Positions 19,884 through 29,520 of a stretch of DNA of 64,000 bases are shown here, in pieces. The translations under genes and the position numbers were made by a program. Origin of the DNA: Bifidobacteriaceae bacterium (GTDB lineage: Bacteria; Actinomycetota; Actinomycetes; Actinomycetales; Bifidobacteriaceae); NCBI GenBank assembly GCA_022650895.1, contig JALCQC010000006.1, forward strand, positions 1 to 64,000. Direction: 5' to 3'. Each line of letters starts with the position of its first letter. Position 1 is the stretch's first letter. The notes beneath the pieces are model-generated. The model saw only the letters and a list, made by a program, of their open reading frames with translations, had not been told where the DNA came from and did not search any database.

Positions 19884-22800
19884 ATGTACCTCAAGGAACT
19901 CACGCTGCGGGGATTCAAATCCTTCGCCTCCGCCACAACACTGCGCTTCGAACCGGGCATCACCGCCGTGGTGGGGCCCAACGGTTCGGGTAAGTCGAAC
20001 ATCGTTGACGCCTTGGCGTGGGTGATGGGCGAACAAGGGGCGAAGACGCTGCGTGGTTCCTCCATGGAAGATGTGATTTTCGCGGGAACCTCGTCGCGTC
20101 CTCCTCTCGGGCGCGCCCAGGTTTCCCTCACCATCGACAACACCGACCACGCACTCGACATCGAGTACTCCGAAGTAACCATCTCCCGCACCATCTTCCG
20201 TTCCGGCGGTTCCGAATATGCCATCAACGGCTCTCCGGTGCGTCTTCTTGACATCCAGGACCTGCTGAGCGACACGGGACTCGGTTCCCAGATGCATGTC
20301 ATTGTGGGGCAGGGCCGCCTCTCCTCCATCCTGCATGCGGATCCGGCGGGACACAGGGCCATCATCGAAGAAGCGGCGGGTATTCTCAAACACCGCAAAC
20401 GCAAGGAACGTTCCCTGCGAAAGCTCAAGTCCACACAGGACAACCTTGCACGACTCGACGATCTTCTCTCCGAAATCAACCGTCAACTAGGACCCCTGGG
20501 ACGCCAAGCCAGAATAAGCAGGCGAGCGGAAGGCATACAGGTCACCATTCGTGACGCAAAGGCCCGGCTTCTGGCCGACGACGCTTCGCAGCTTCACGCC
20601 CAGCGTGAGGCGAACCGCGCAGCTTTGGGAGAGATTCGCTCCCGTCTGGGTACGCAGCAGCGTGAGTTGGCGCGAACGAAGCTGCACATTGAACAGCTGG
20701 AGCAACAGAGCTCCGAGACGAATCCCCTCATCACCGGTCTGACGGACTCCATGCACCGTCTTTCTCAGATCGACGAACGTTACGCCGCATTGGCCTCTCT
20801 TGTTGAGGAACGTGAGAGAACCACGCGATCGCAAGAGGGCAACAGGCCCACGGCCGATCCCGAAATCCTGGAGGCGCGTGCCTCCGATCTTGATATGCAA
20901 GCGGAGAAGCAGACGCACGAAGCACAGAATCTCAAGGTCGCACAGGAGAAGGCGACGGAGGCGCGGGCGAGCACCGAAGCCCAACTCGCCGCAGCACGCC
21001 AGACGCTTGCACAGCTGAGACGCAGCACCAAAGAGCGTGAAAGCAACGTGGCGCGGCTGCAGCAGTTGATGACGCGGCAGGAGACGCTGTTGGACTCATC
21101 TGCGAAGCGCACCGCCGATTTCAAGGCGCAGCAGGCGTCGGTGGCGGAACAGCTCAGTGCGGTGAGTGCGGAGATCGATAATCTCAAGGCACAGGCCGCT
21201 ACATTGGAAACGCAGAATTCCGATACGGATGATGAGATTGGAACCGCACTGGCAGGAGCTCAGGACGAACTGCAGAAACTGCGTGACGAGCAGCAGGGCA
21301 TCGAGAAAACGAAGATCCGTCTCGAGGCGCGTGCCGAAGCGCTGAAGGACACCGTGGATCAGCGACGCACAAGAACGAGTCTTGCCAGGGAGACGCGTGT
21401 GCACTTGCTTGGAAGCGTGGCCACCTTCATTCATGTCGAGGAGGGGTGGGAGGAAGCCATAGCATGCGCGCTGAATCACTTCTCAAGCGCCATGGTGGTT
21501 GGAGAGGTCCACGACCTTGAAACGGCTCTCGCCATCGCACGGGAGAAGAAAACCGAGCAGACGGCATTACTGGCGCCATGGACGGCTTACCACCAGGCAT
21601 CGGCTGCAAAGTCACCGCGTGACCCATTGCAGGCTGGCGCGCCGAACGGTGCACAGACTGATCTGAGAAGTGATCTGGGTACTGACGTGCAAGCTGATTC
21701 GCGGGAGTCTGGAAGCGGCGTCATACGCCCCGCTGCTTCCCTTGTTTCGCCGGCGCAGGCGGCGACAGAGACCTCCGCCGGTATCGTCGCTGCCATCAAA
21801 CGTCTTCTCGCAGGTGTTGGAGTAAGTGAGACGTGGCGTTCGGCCCAGGAATTCATGCGGCGAGAGCATGAGGCAGCAAACCTTCAGCAGGGCAGTACGG
21901 AAGGCGCAAGTGTAGACGGCAGCGGAGTCTGGCGAGAGATCGTCACAAAGGACGGTGAGATCGTCACCGCCATGGGAGTGGTGACGACTCCACGCTCCGC
22001 ACCCAGCGACCTCAGCTTGGTGGCACGCCGACAGAAGTCCCTGGAGGAATCCGCACAGCTGTCCCAGCGGCTTGCTGCATTGACGGAGTCGATCGGGCAG
22101 GCGCAGGAGCGGGTGGATTCTCTGAAATCTCAGCTGGCCACACTCACCGCGCTGCGCACCGAGCGGAAGGCAAAGGCGCGCGAAGTCGCGACGGCTGTGA
22201 AGATGCGGGATAGACAGGTGGAGGAGTATCGTCGCCGGCAAACGCACATCAGTCAGTCGCTGGATTCCATTGCCAAGGAGGTTCTCGCGGCTACCGCCAA
22301 GCGCGATGAACTTGCAGCGGCCCTTGAACAGGCCCGTGAAAGCGGAGACGATTCCTTCAGCCTTGAAGACTTCGAAAAACGCGAGTCGACACTCGAAAAG
22401 GATCTTTCCTCCGCCCGCGAAGCCGAAATGGCGGCAAAGATGGCGGCGGCGGAGGCTTCACGCAAACAGGACTCGTTGAGTCGTCAGGCGCGCATGCTCC
22501 ACGATGACGCCACCCATGCAGCTACCCAGCGACGGGATTACGAGGCTCGCCAGAAGCGACGCCAGAGAATGCTGAAACAACTCGGTGAGCTTCTCGACGA
22601 GATTTCTGGGGTTCGGTCCCTCCTCGCTACGTGCATCCGTCAGGTGAAGGAAAAACGCGAGGCCGCACAGGCACAGGCGTCCGTGCATGACGAGGAGCTG
22701 ACGCAGCTGAGGCATCGGCGCAATGAGTTGGAACCCATCGTCGAGCGCCTCACGGCGCAGGAACACGAGAACGACGTGAACCGGGAACGCTACGCCACTC

Positions 22801-23639
22801 AGTTCGGCCAGCTCACCCAGAAGATCAGCGATGAGCTCGGCATGCAGATGGAGGCGCTTATCGAGGAGTACGGACCGGACAAACCCGTTCCCGTCCTCGA
22901 TGGGCAGGGAGAACCTATTCCAGTGAGCGACGAGTCGCCTGAGACCTACCAAACGGTTCCCTATGTGCGTTCCGAGCAGGAGAAACGCCTGCGCAAGGCT
23001 GAAGCTGACGTGTCCAAATTGGGAAAGATCAACCCTCTGGCCATGGAGGAATTCGATGCGCTCCAGGAGCGTCACAGCTATCTCAACGAGCAACGCAACG
23101 ATGTTGCGCAGTCACGCGACAACCTGATGCGTATCGTCAAGGATCTGGACGCCACCATGGAACGTGTTTTCAAGGAGGCGTTCGACGATGTGGCCGAGGC
23201 CTTCGAAAAGATCTTCGCGGTGCTTTTCCCCGGTGGCACCGGACGGTTGCGCTTGGAAAACAGCGATGACCTCCTCAACACCGGTGTTTTGGTAGAAGCG
23301 AGCCCTGCGGGAAAGCGGGTCAAGCAGTTATCGCTGCTCTCCGGCGGAGAGAAATCGTTGACGGCGCTGGCCTTGCTGCTGGCGGTCTTCACTGCGCGCC
23401 CCAGCCCGTTCTATGTCATGGACGAAGTGGAGGCGGCCCTCGACGACATCAATCTCACCCGTCTTTTGGAGGCGCTGAAGCAGCTGCGCGAACATGCACA
23501 GCTCATCATCATCACCCATCAGCAGCGCACCATGGCCATAGCGGATGCTCTCTATGGAATCACCATGCGTTCGGACGGGGTGACGGCGGTTATCTCTCAG
23601 AAGATGGAGAAGACGGCAGCGGCGACTTCAGCGGAGTAG
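19884..23639 (+). CDS. smc: chromosome segregation protein SMC
   Basis: Walker A GPNGSGKSNIVDALAWVMGEQGAKTLRG, coiled coils, hinge, LSGGEKSLTALALLLAVF signature, DEVEAALDDINL Walker B. Confidence 0.97.
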   Translation: MYLKELTLRGFKSFASATTLRFEPGITAVVGPNGSGKSNIVDALAWVMGEQGAKTLRGSSMEDVIFAGTSSRPPLGRAQVSLTIDNTDHALDIEYSEVTISRTIFRSGGSEYAINGSPVRLLDIQDLLSDTGLGSQMHVIVGQGRLSSILHADPAGHRAIIEEAAGILKHRKRKERSLRKLKSTQDNLARLDDLLSEINRQLGPLGRQARISRRAEGIQVTIRDAKARLLADDASQLHAQREANRAALGEIRSRLGTQQRELARTKLHIEQLEQQSSETNPLITGLTDSMHRLSQIDERYAALASLVEERERTTRSQEGNRPTADPEILEARASDLDMQAEKQTHEAQNLKVAQEKATEARASTEAQLAAARQTLAQLRRSTKERESNVARLQQLMTRQETLLDSSAKRTADFKAQQASVAEQLSAVSAEIDNLKAQAATLETQNSDTDDEIGTALAGAQDELQKLRDEQQGIEKTKIRLEARAEALKDTVDQRRTRTSLARETRVHLLGSVATFIHVEEGWEEAIACALNHFSSAMVVGEVHDLETALAIAREKKTEQTALLAPWTAYHQASAAKSPRDPLQAGAPNGAQTDLRSDLGTDVQADSRESGSGVIRPAASLVSPAQAATETSAGIVAAIKRLLAGVGVSETWRSAQEFMRREHEAANLQQGSTEGASVDGSGVWREIVTKDGEIVTAMGVVTTPRSAPSDLSLVARRQKSLEESAQLSQRLAALTESIGQAQERVDSLKSQLATLTALRTERKAKAREVATAVKMRDRQVEEYRRRQTHISQSLDSIAKEVLAATAKRDELAAALEQARESGDDSFSLEDFEKRESTLEKDLSSAREAEMAAKMAAAEASRKQDSLSRQARMLHDDATHAATQRRDYEARQKRRQRMLKQLGELLDEISGVRSLLATCIRQVKEKREAAQAQASVHDEELTQLRHRRNELEPIVERLTAQEHENDVNRERYATQFGQLTQKISDELGMQMEALIEEYGPDKPVPVLDGQGEPIPVSDESPETYQTVPYVRSEQEKRLRKAEADVSKLGKINPLAMEEFDALQERHSYLNEQRNDVAQSRDNLMRIVKDLDATMERVFKEAFDDVAEAFEKIFAVLFPGGTGRLRLENSDDLLNTGVLVEASPAGKRVKQLSLLSGGEKSLTALALLLAVFTARPSPFYVMDEVEAALDDINLTRLLEALKQLREHAQLIIITHQQRTMAIADALYGITMRSDGVTAVISQKMEKTAAATSAE

Positions 23640-24348
23640 TTCTCAGTGCCTTCGCTCTCCGAATGGACTCCTGGGCGAGTTCGAACTGGGCGTCGACGAC
23701 TGGCCTCTTCGTGTAGGGGAAGGCCTCCGCGAGAACGGAGAGTTCCGTGCACCCGAGGATGACGGCATCGCAGCTTGTTTCCGCGAACATCGCGTCGAGG
23801 GTGGAGAAATAGAGATCTCTGTCGAGATAATTCTTCTTCTTTATGTCCTCGTAGATGAGGTAGGTCACCTTGTCCTGTATGGCATCGGGGGGTGCGATGA
23901 AGTCGTATCCGGCGGCCTCGATCTCTCGCCGGTACACGCCTTCACGAATGCTTCCGACGGTTCCAAGGAAGCCGATCCGCGGGTTTGTCGCTGCAGGATA
24001 GCGCTTGGAGAGGCTTTCCACCGCCAAGTGGGGCATGTGCAGGATGGGGACGGGCGTGGAGGCCTGGAACTCATCGTAGAAGTAGTGTGCCGTATTGCAC
24101 GCGAGAACGATGAAGCTCGCTCCGATCTGCGTTGCCTTAGCGATGTCGTCGAGGATGAAGGGCAGGGGATTGGGGTTCGACTGGTCGAGGATGTACGCCG
24201 TCCGGTCGGGAACGCTGGCGTCGTTGAACACTACATAGTCGAGGAATTCCTGATCGGACTGTGCGTGTGTGTATTTGTTGACGAGCCGAACATAACTTTC
24301 CGTGGCGATGGAACCCATTCCTCCCAGCACGGCGAAGAAATTCTTCAT
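23590..24348 (-). CDS. aspartate/glutamate racemase family protein (probable aspartate racemase)
   Basis: FAVLGGMGSIAT, catalytic Cys motifs LACNTAH and LGCTELS; ATG 24348 (or TTG 24363 overlapping upstream stop). Confidence 0.88.
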   Translation of the reverse strand: MKNFFAVLGGMGSIATESYVRLVNKYTHAQSDQEFLDYVVFNDASVPDRTAYILDQSNPNPLPFILDDIAKATQIGASFIVLACNTAHYFYDEFQASTPVPILHMPHLAVESLSKRYPAATNPRIGFLGTVGSIREGVYRREIEAAGYDFIAPPDAIQDKVTYLIYEDIKKKNYLDRDLYFSTLDAMFAETSCDAVILGCTELSVLAEAFPYTKRPVVDAQFELAQESIRRAKALRTTPLKSPLPSSPSSER

Positions 24349-24359
24349 ACCTGGACCTG

Positions 24360-25688
24360 TCAATCCTTTTTCTCGACGAAGTACTTCCTGTAATTCTTCG
24401 TATAAATGTAGAACATGTAGCGAATCTGAAGCCAGCGGCGGAACGACATGTCCCGAGAATATTCAAGTGTCGTTCCCCAGTTGCCGTTGTTGAGCATCTC
24501 CTTGGCCTTCTGCTTGTCGGCGTTGTCGCACACGTACTTGTGGAAGATGGAGCGGGGGATTTCGAGCCAGAGCTTGGAACCGTGCGCGTAGAGGGTCTTG
24601 CCGTCGAAGGGGGTGTCTTCGACAAGATCCTCAACGAAATACTGCGCCAGGTTGCAGCCGTTGAGGGTGACGAAGTAACTGGAACGGCCTTGCCGCAGAT
24701 TGATTTCGAACAGCTTGTACTCGCCGTCACGGCTGTCGTACTTCATGTCGAAATTGGCGACGCCGGAATACTTGATCTCCTCGAGGAAGTGTTTGATGCG
24801 GTCGAAGACTTTTTGGTTGAAGTCAGGCGCGATGACGGCGTAGTTTCCCACGGCCACGGGTGTGGGATCCTCCAGAAGCGGGTGACCAAGGAACATCATG
24901 CGCACGCGGTGATGCTGATCCACGTAGGCGTTGAGGACCCGCATGTTCGAGTCGTCTCCGGGAATGAAGTCCTGAATGATGAGCTTCCCTGTGTAGCCGT
25001 TGGCGTAGATCTTGCCCACGACGTCGTCAAGCTCCTCGGGGGTATTGATGATGTAGGCCTTCTTGCGCCCCTCGAAATCCACGGTGAGATATTGAACGGA
25101 GTCCGCAGGCTTGAGCGCCACCGGGTAGCCGAAGGGAAGAGTGTGGTGTGCCCCCGCTGCGGCCTCCTCTTTCGTCACGGTGAAAGTGAGGGGGTGTGGC
25201 AGGTTCATGGTGTCGCAGAGCTCGTAGAAGCTGGCCTTGTTGCTGAGCTGCTCGGTCAGTGCGGGGTCAAGGGTGTTGAAGACGAAGTAGGGGGAGAGCT
25301 GTTCGGAGCATTGCGAGAGTAGGGTGCTGTAGGTGTCTCCGCACGGAATGATGAGATATTTCGTGGTGGGATGTTCCTTGCGCAGCCGCTTGCCCAGGGT
25401 GACCATGGAGGTCCGGAAGGTCTCCAGCTCATCGAAGTGGTCGATGAGGGTGACCGTCACGATCTTGCTGTACTTGGTCGGGGAGAGCTGGAAGTGAGCA
25501 AAGGCCCAGGAGGTGATTCCATATGCCTCGTGGAAGGCGCGTGCCATGCCGTAGACATTGATGTCGCTGCCCAACAGGATCGGTTGGAATTTACTTCCGG
25601 CGGCGTTCTGTGCCGATTTCGGTGCTTGCGTTGTTTGTGCTGCCTGCGTTGATTCCGTCATCGGTGCGTTCTCTGTCTGTTCACTCAT
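24360..25688 (-). CDS. ATP-grasp carboxylate-amine ligase (D-aspartate ligase-like)
   Basis: ILLGSDINVYGMARAFHEAYG, VALKPADS..., IIQDFIPGDDSNMRVLNAYVD, FEINLRQGRSSYFVTLNG; ATG 25688 overlaps murE stop (TAATG). Confidence 0.85.
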   Translation of the reverse strand: MSEQTENAPMTESTQAAQTTQAPKSAQNAAGSKFQPILLGSDINVYGMARAFHEAYGITSWAFAHFQLSPTKYSKIVTVTLIDHFDELETFRTSMVTLGKRLRKEHPTTKYLIIPCGDTYSTLLSQCSEQLSPYFVFNTLDPALTEQLSNKASFYELCDTMNLPHPLTFTVTKEEAAAGAHHTLPFGYPVALKPADSVQYLTVDFEGRKKAYIINTPEELDDVVGKIYANGYTGKLIIQDFIPGDDSNMRVLNAYVDQHHRVRMMFLGHPLLEDPTPVAVGNYAVIAPDFNQKVFDRIKHFLEEIKYSGVANFDMKYDSRDGEYKLFEINLRQGRSSYFVTLNGCNLAQYFVEDLVEDTPFDGKTLYAHGSKLWLEIPRSIFHKYVCDNADKQKAKEMLNNGNWGTTLEYSRDMSFRRWLQIRYMFYIYTKNYRKYFVEKKD

Positions 25689-27232
25689 TATTCCTCTTTT
25701 TCCTCTTCCACCATGTGCTTGACGATCGCCAGATCGGAGGCATAGGGTACATGCTTTCCCTTGACTTTGAGCCATTTCTCATCACCCTTGCCGATGACGA
25801 GCAGCACGTTGAGCCTGTCTGCATGCGCACGAGCATCGCTGAAAGCGGCACGAATCGCCTCGGCGCGGTCATCGATAATGCTGACGTCGAGCTGTGGGTT
25901 GGTGACGTAGCCTGCCATTTCGACGCTGATGGCATGTGGGTCTTCGAAATCGCTGTCCTCAGGAGCGAGGATGAGATGGTCCGCACCTTCACTCGCCGCC
26001 TGCGCCATTCCCTGACGCCGATCAAGCGCCTTTCCTCCGGCGGTCCCGGTCACCACGGTGATGCGTGCGAGGGGATGGTACTCGTGGACGAAGTCGATGA
26101 GGCTTTTCAAGCTGATGTAGTTATGGGCGTAGTCCACATAGGCGATGATGCCGTCGGCGCTCGTGAAGCGTTCCATGCGTCCGGGGATCACGATGGGTTC
26201 CACGGCGTGTAGGGCGGCGGTTTCCGTTGCTGCGACACCGCTGACCCGTGCGATGGCGACGGCCGCCAGAGCATTCGCGTAGTTGAAGTCTCCCTCGATG
26301 CTCAGGTGGAAGTGCCCGAGCGGAGCGGAGATCTTCTCGGTGTTGTCGGTGAAGGCCGAGCCGTCCAGCGTCACGGCAGACGCCTGGAAATCGGCATGCA
26401 CGCCGTCGACGCCGAAGGTGGTGACGGAGGCTCGTGCCCTCTGTGCCGTCTCGCGCAGAAGTTGTGATTGTGGCAGACCTGCGTTGATAACGGCCGCGTG
26501 GCAGTTCTGCAGCAGTCTGCGCTTGCAGTAGAAGTAATCCTCGAAGGTGGGGTGTTCGACGGGGGAGATGTGGTCCGGAGAGATGTTGAGGAAGGCTCCC
26601 ACATCGAAGGTGATGCCGTAGACGCGGTTCATCTTGTACGCCTGAGAGGAGACCTCCATCACCAGGTGCGTCATGCCTGCGTCAAGGGCCTCGCGCATCA
26701 TACGGAACAGATCGAGTGACTCCGGCGTCGTCAGCGCCGAGTCGAAGGAGTCGATGCCGTTGAGGCAGGTTTGCTCCGAACTCATGAGGGCTGTCTTGTT
26801 GCCGGTGTGCTGTTTGAGAATGGCATGGGTGAGATAGGCGGTCGTCGTCTTGCCCTTGGTGCCGGTGATACCGATCAGGAAGAGTTCGTTCTGCGGATTT
26901 CCGTAGAATTGGGCACCCAGCAGCGCCATCGCTTTGTGAATGTCATTGACGATGAGTCCTAGGGCCTTGGTGGTTGCGGAATATTCGACCTCAGAGACAT
27001 AGCAGGGCAGTCCCTTTTCGTCGATGTTTTCGAGATATTCCTCGTGGAAGTTGCCCTTGCAGAAAAGAAGCGTTTCCCCGTCCACGGAGCGTGTGTCGTA
27101 GGATACCGACGTGAAGGTGAGAGACGGAAGTTTCTTCGGGTCAAGAAACCACTCTTTCTTCCCAACGACCTCACGCAATAATCCATGTGCGCTCAACACA
27201 TCATAGGCGGTGCGCAGTTCCATCGATGGCAC
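25688..27232 (-). CDS. murE: UDP-N-acetylmuramoyl-tripeptide synthetase (MurE family)
   Basis: P-loop GITGTKGKTTTAY, MEVSSQAYKMNRV, VDYAHNYISLKSLIDFV, VVTGTAGGKALDRR. Confidence 0.92.
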   Translation of the reverse strand: MPSMELRTAYDVLSAHGLLREVVGKKEWFLDPKKLPSLTFTSVSYDTRSVDGETLLFCKGNFHEEYLENIDEKGLPCYVSEVEYSATTKALGLIVNDIHKAMALLGAQFYGNPQNELFLIGITGTKGKTTTAYLTHAILKQHTGNKTALMSSEQTCLNGIDSFDSALTTPESLDLFRMMREALDAGMTHLVMEVSSQAYKMNRVYGITFDVGAFLNISPDHISPVEHPTFEDYFYCKRRLLQNCHAAVINAGLPQSQLLRETAQRARASVTTFGVDGVHADFQASAVTLDGSAFTDNTEKISAPLGHFHLSIEGDFNYANALAAVAIARVSGVAATETAALHAVEPIVIPGRMERFTSADGIIAYVDYAHNYISLKSLIDFVHEYHPLARITVVTGTAGGKALDRRQGMAQAASEGADHLILAPEDSDFEDPHAISVEMAGYVTNPQLDVSIIDDRAEAIRAAFSDARAHADRLNVLLVIGKGDEKWLKVKGKHVPYASDLAIVKHMVEEEKEE

Positions 27233-27303
27233 ATTTCCTCCTTATAGTCCTCAGAACTGTTTTAGGCTACACCACCGCACTGCGATGTTGAGAAGAGTCT
27301 TTC

Positions 27304-28050
27304 TTACATCCACCGTGTTGACACGGGATGACGACCTTTGGAAAGAAGCCATTCGTTGAATTGCTTGGCCCACCGCGCATGTGCGTCGCGCTGCCAGGCC
27401 ATGAGGTTTCCGACGGCGACGTTGCCAGCCTGCGGGTAGAGCGTCGATATCGGTGCGATGAGGTCAACGGCGGCGATGGTGTCGGCGGTGGCGTCGTGGA
27501 AATCCCCATACGGATGAACGCCGTAGTAGAAGGTGGTATCCGTGAGCGTGCGCTTTCCGCGGCGGTGGGAGACCTCGCGATCGATGACCAATGGGTCGAC
27601 CACCAGATAGTCGCTCAGTTGCGTGCGCTCGCGGAGGGTGGGGAGCTTCCATCGTTTCAGATCGTTTTCGATCATCTGTACGTCGAAGTCCGCGTTATAG
27701 GCCAGAAGCGGGATGTTCTTCTTCTGGGCGAGTGAAATGACCTGTGCGATCTCTTCAAGGGCCTTCTCCGGTTCCTCGCCGTGCTCTTGCAGGTATTCAT
27801 CCGTGAATCCGTTGACGGCGCTGGCGCCGCTGGGAATGGGGCGGTGGGGGTTGATGATCCATTCTCCGACGACGTCGCCCTCATGTCCCGTTGCGGGATT
27901 GCGTAGGACCAAGGTGGCGGAGACGATGGCGTCACGTGCGGGGGATACCCCGGTGGTTTCGGTGTCGAAACCGAGAAGATAGGAGTCTTTCAACGTGGTA
28001 TCGGTGGTCTGCAATGGCAAGGCATCAACGGCAGAGAGTATCTGAGACAT
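27304..28050 (-). CDS. exonuclease domain protein (DNA pol III epsilon/DnaQ-like)
   Basis: DEDD exonuclease motifs GFDTETTGVSPARDAIVSA, LLAYNADFDVQMI. Confidence 0.88.
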   Translation of the reverse strand: MSQILSAVDALPLQTTDTTLKDSYLLGFDTETTGVSPARDAIVSATLVLRNPATGHEGDVVGEWIINPHRPIPSGASAVNGFTDEYLQEHGEEPEKALEEIAQVISLAQKKNIPLLAYNADFDVQMIENDLKRWKLPTLRERTQLSDYLVVDPLVIDREVSHRRGKRTLTDTTFYYGVHPYGDFHDATADTIAAVDLIAPISTLYPQAGNVAVGNLMAWQRDAHARWAKQFNEWLLSKGRHPVSTRWM

Positions 28051-28149
28051 ACATAATATTGTGCGGCGTCAGTCCGACAAGCAGGGCGTGAAAAATCATG
28101 CCATGCCGATGTTCTCGCACAACTTGCTGAGAGGTGGCAGAATGTAAAG

Positions 28150-28842
28150 GTGGCAAAAAAGACGAGCATGAGCGCGAAACGCGAAGAGTTCCAGCGCCTT
28201 GCCGTACCTACACTCGACATGTTGTACCGCCAGGCCATGAAATACACGAACAATCCTGAGGATGCGCAGGACCTGGTGCAGGACACCTTCGAGCGCGGTT
28301 TCAAAGCTTTCTCTTCCTTCAAGAGAGGGACCAACATCGAGGCGTGGCTGACCACTATTCTGCGCAATGCGTACTTCAACCAGTACCAGAAGTCCAAGCG
28401 CAGGCCTCGTCGCGCCAATGACTCCACTGGAGAATACGACGACTGGGACATCTATGAGGCTTCGGCACACCAGTCCGAGGGGCTTCGTTCCGCCGAGGAT
28501 GAGTATCTTGACGCCTACGCTCCCGACGAGATCATGCATGCGCTTAACAATCTTTCGCCTGAACGCCGTCAGGTTTTCATCGACGCCGCCATCGACGGGA
28601 AAAGCTATCAGCAGGTGGCGGACGAGCAGGGAATCAAGATCGGAACGGTGATGAGCCGTCTCAACCGCGCACGCACCCAGCTGAAAAACGAGCTTGAACA
28701 GTACGCCAAGGATCGCGGCTATGTGGAGGAGACACCGGCGGAGGACTCGAAGCCGACCGCCGCCGCCAGCACTACCGGAGAACAGCCCAAGCGCAAGAGA
28801 GCAAGACAAGCGCAGAAAAGCAAGAGCGGGCTTACAGCATAA
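28150..28842 (+). CDS. sigH: ECF RNA polymerase sigma factor, SigH/SigR (ECF12-like)
   Basis: Region 2 MLYRQAMKYTNNPEDAQDLVQDTFERGFKAFSSFKRGTNIEAWLTTILRNAYFNQYQK and region 4 LSPERRQVFIDAAIDGKSYQQVADEQGIKIGTVMSRLNRARTQL; GTG start. Confidence 0.9.
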   Translation: MAKKTSMSAKREEFQRLAVPTLDMLYRQAMKYTNNPEDAQDLVQDTFERGFKAFSSFKRGTNIEAWLTTILRNAYFNQYQKSKRRPRRANDSTGEYDDWDIYEASAHQSEGLRSAEDEYLDAYAPDEIMHALNNLSPERRQVFIDAAIDGKSYQQVADEQGIKIGTVMSRLNRARTQLKNELEQYAKDRGYVEETPAEDSKPTAAASTTGEQPKRKRARQAQKSKSGLTA

Positions 28843-28975
28843 ATTATCTTCACAGTGAAATACACGTCCGCCCGCGGGTGATAATAAAGACATGAGAAAA
28901 GGGGTTCTCTTCCGTACAGTGCGTTGAATCAGGTGCGGATCCCATTGAGTGCAGTTGTCGAAGGAGTTGATTGTG

Positions 28976-29383
28976 ATGAGGATTGAGTCCTCCACCACCG
29001 AAATGATGGTGAGCCGCGATGGAGTCGTGGAACGCCACGAGGAAATCGTGACCATGACGAGCTCTCCGTGTTACGACCTCGAGCGTATGGATGATTTCGA
29101 CGATCTCTACCAATGTGGTCTGGCACGGGCACAACGCCTGGGACAGATGGATGCCTTCACCGAGCGGTTCAATGCAGAGACCTGCTGCGATGCCCGTGAA
29201 AAGGCCATGATCGAGGCGCTGAAACAATATCTGCGTCCTCAGCAGGCTCCTGCGACTCTTTTGGGGCGTGTTCTCCATTGTCTCGACCGTCTTTGCGACG
29301 AGGAAGACGTAGAGGATGATTCAGCAGCAACCCCAACGTCAGTTTCCACGCACCGTCCGGAGCAGCGGCGTCTGACTGCATAG
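28976..29383 (+). CDS. putative divergent RsrA-like anti-sigma factor
   Basis: Next gene after sigH on the same strand; AAGGAG RBS; FTERFNAETCCDAREKAMIEALKQYLRP aligns by eye with the RsrA zinc-helix region but lacks a canonical HX3CX2C. Confidence 0.6.
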   Translation: MRIESSTTEMMVSRDGVVERHEEIVTMTSSPCYDLERMDDFDDLYQCGLARAQRLGQMDAFTERFNAETCCDAREKAMIEALKQYLRPQQAPATLLGRVLHCLDRLCDEEDVEDDSAATPTSVSTHRPEQRRLTA

Positions 29384-29520
29384 AGGCTTGGTTGTCTGGA
29401 AGTTGGGAAGCAATCAGCAGCGATAACGGCTAGCGGCGATATACGGCACTGGTTCGTCACATAGAATCCCGAAATAAGAATCCCTGAAATACCTGAAATA
29501 ATTAAGACTTTGAAATACTA

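Noticed and set aside
19188-20486. 432-aa minus-strand ORF across folC/smc
   Set aside because: Antisense of two well-supported genes; composition rich in H/R/V typical of shadow ORFs.
28892-28927. 11-codon ORF MRKGVLFRTVR between sigH and the anti-sigma-like gene
   Set aside because: Too short and no clear RBS; no basis to call a leader peptide.
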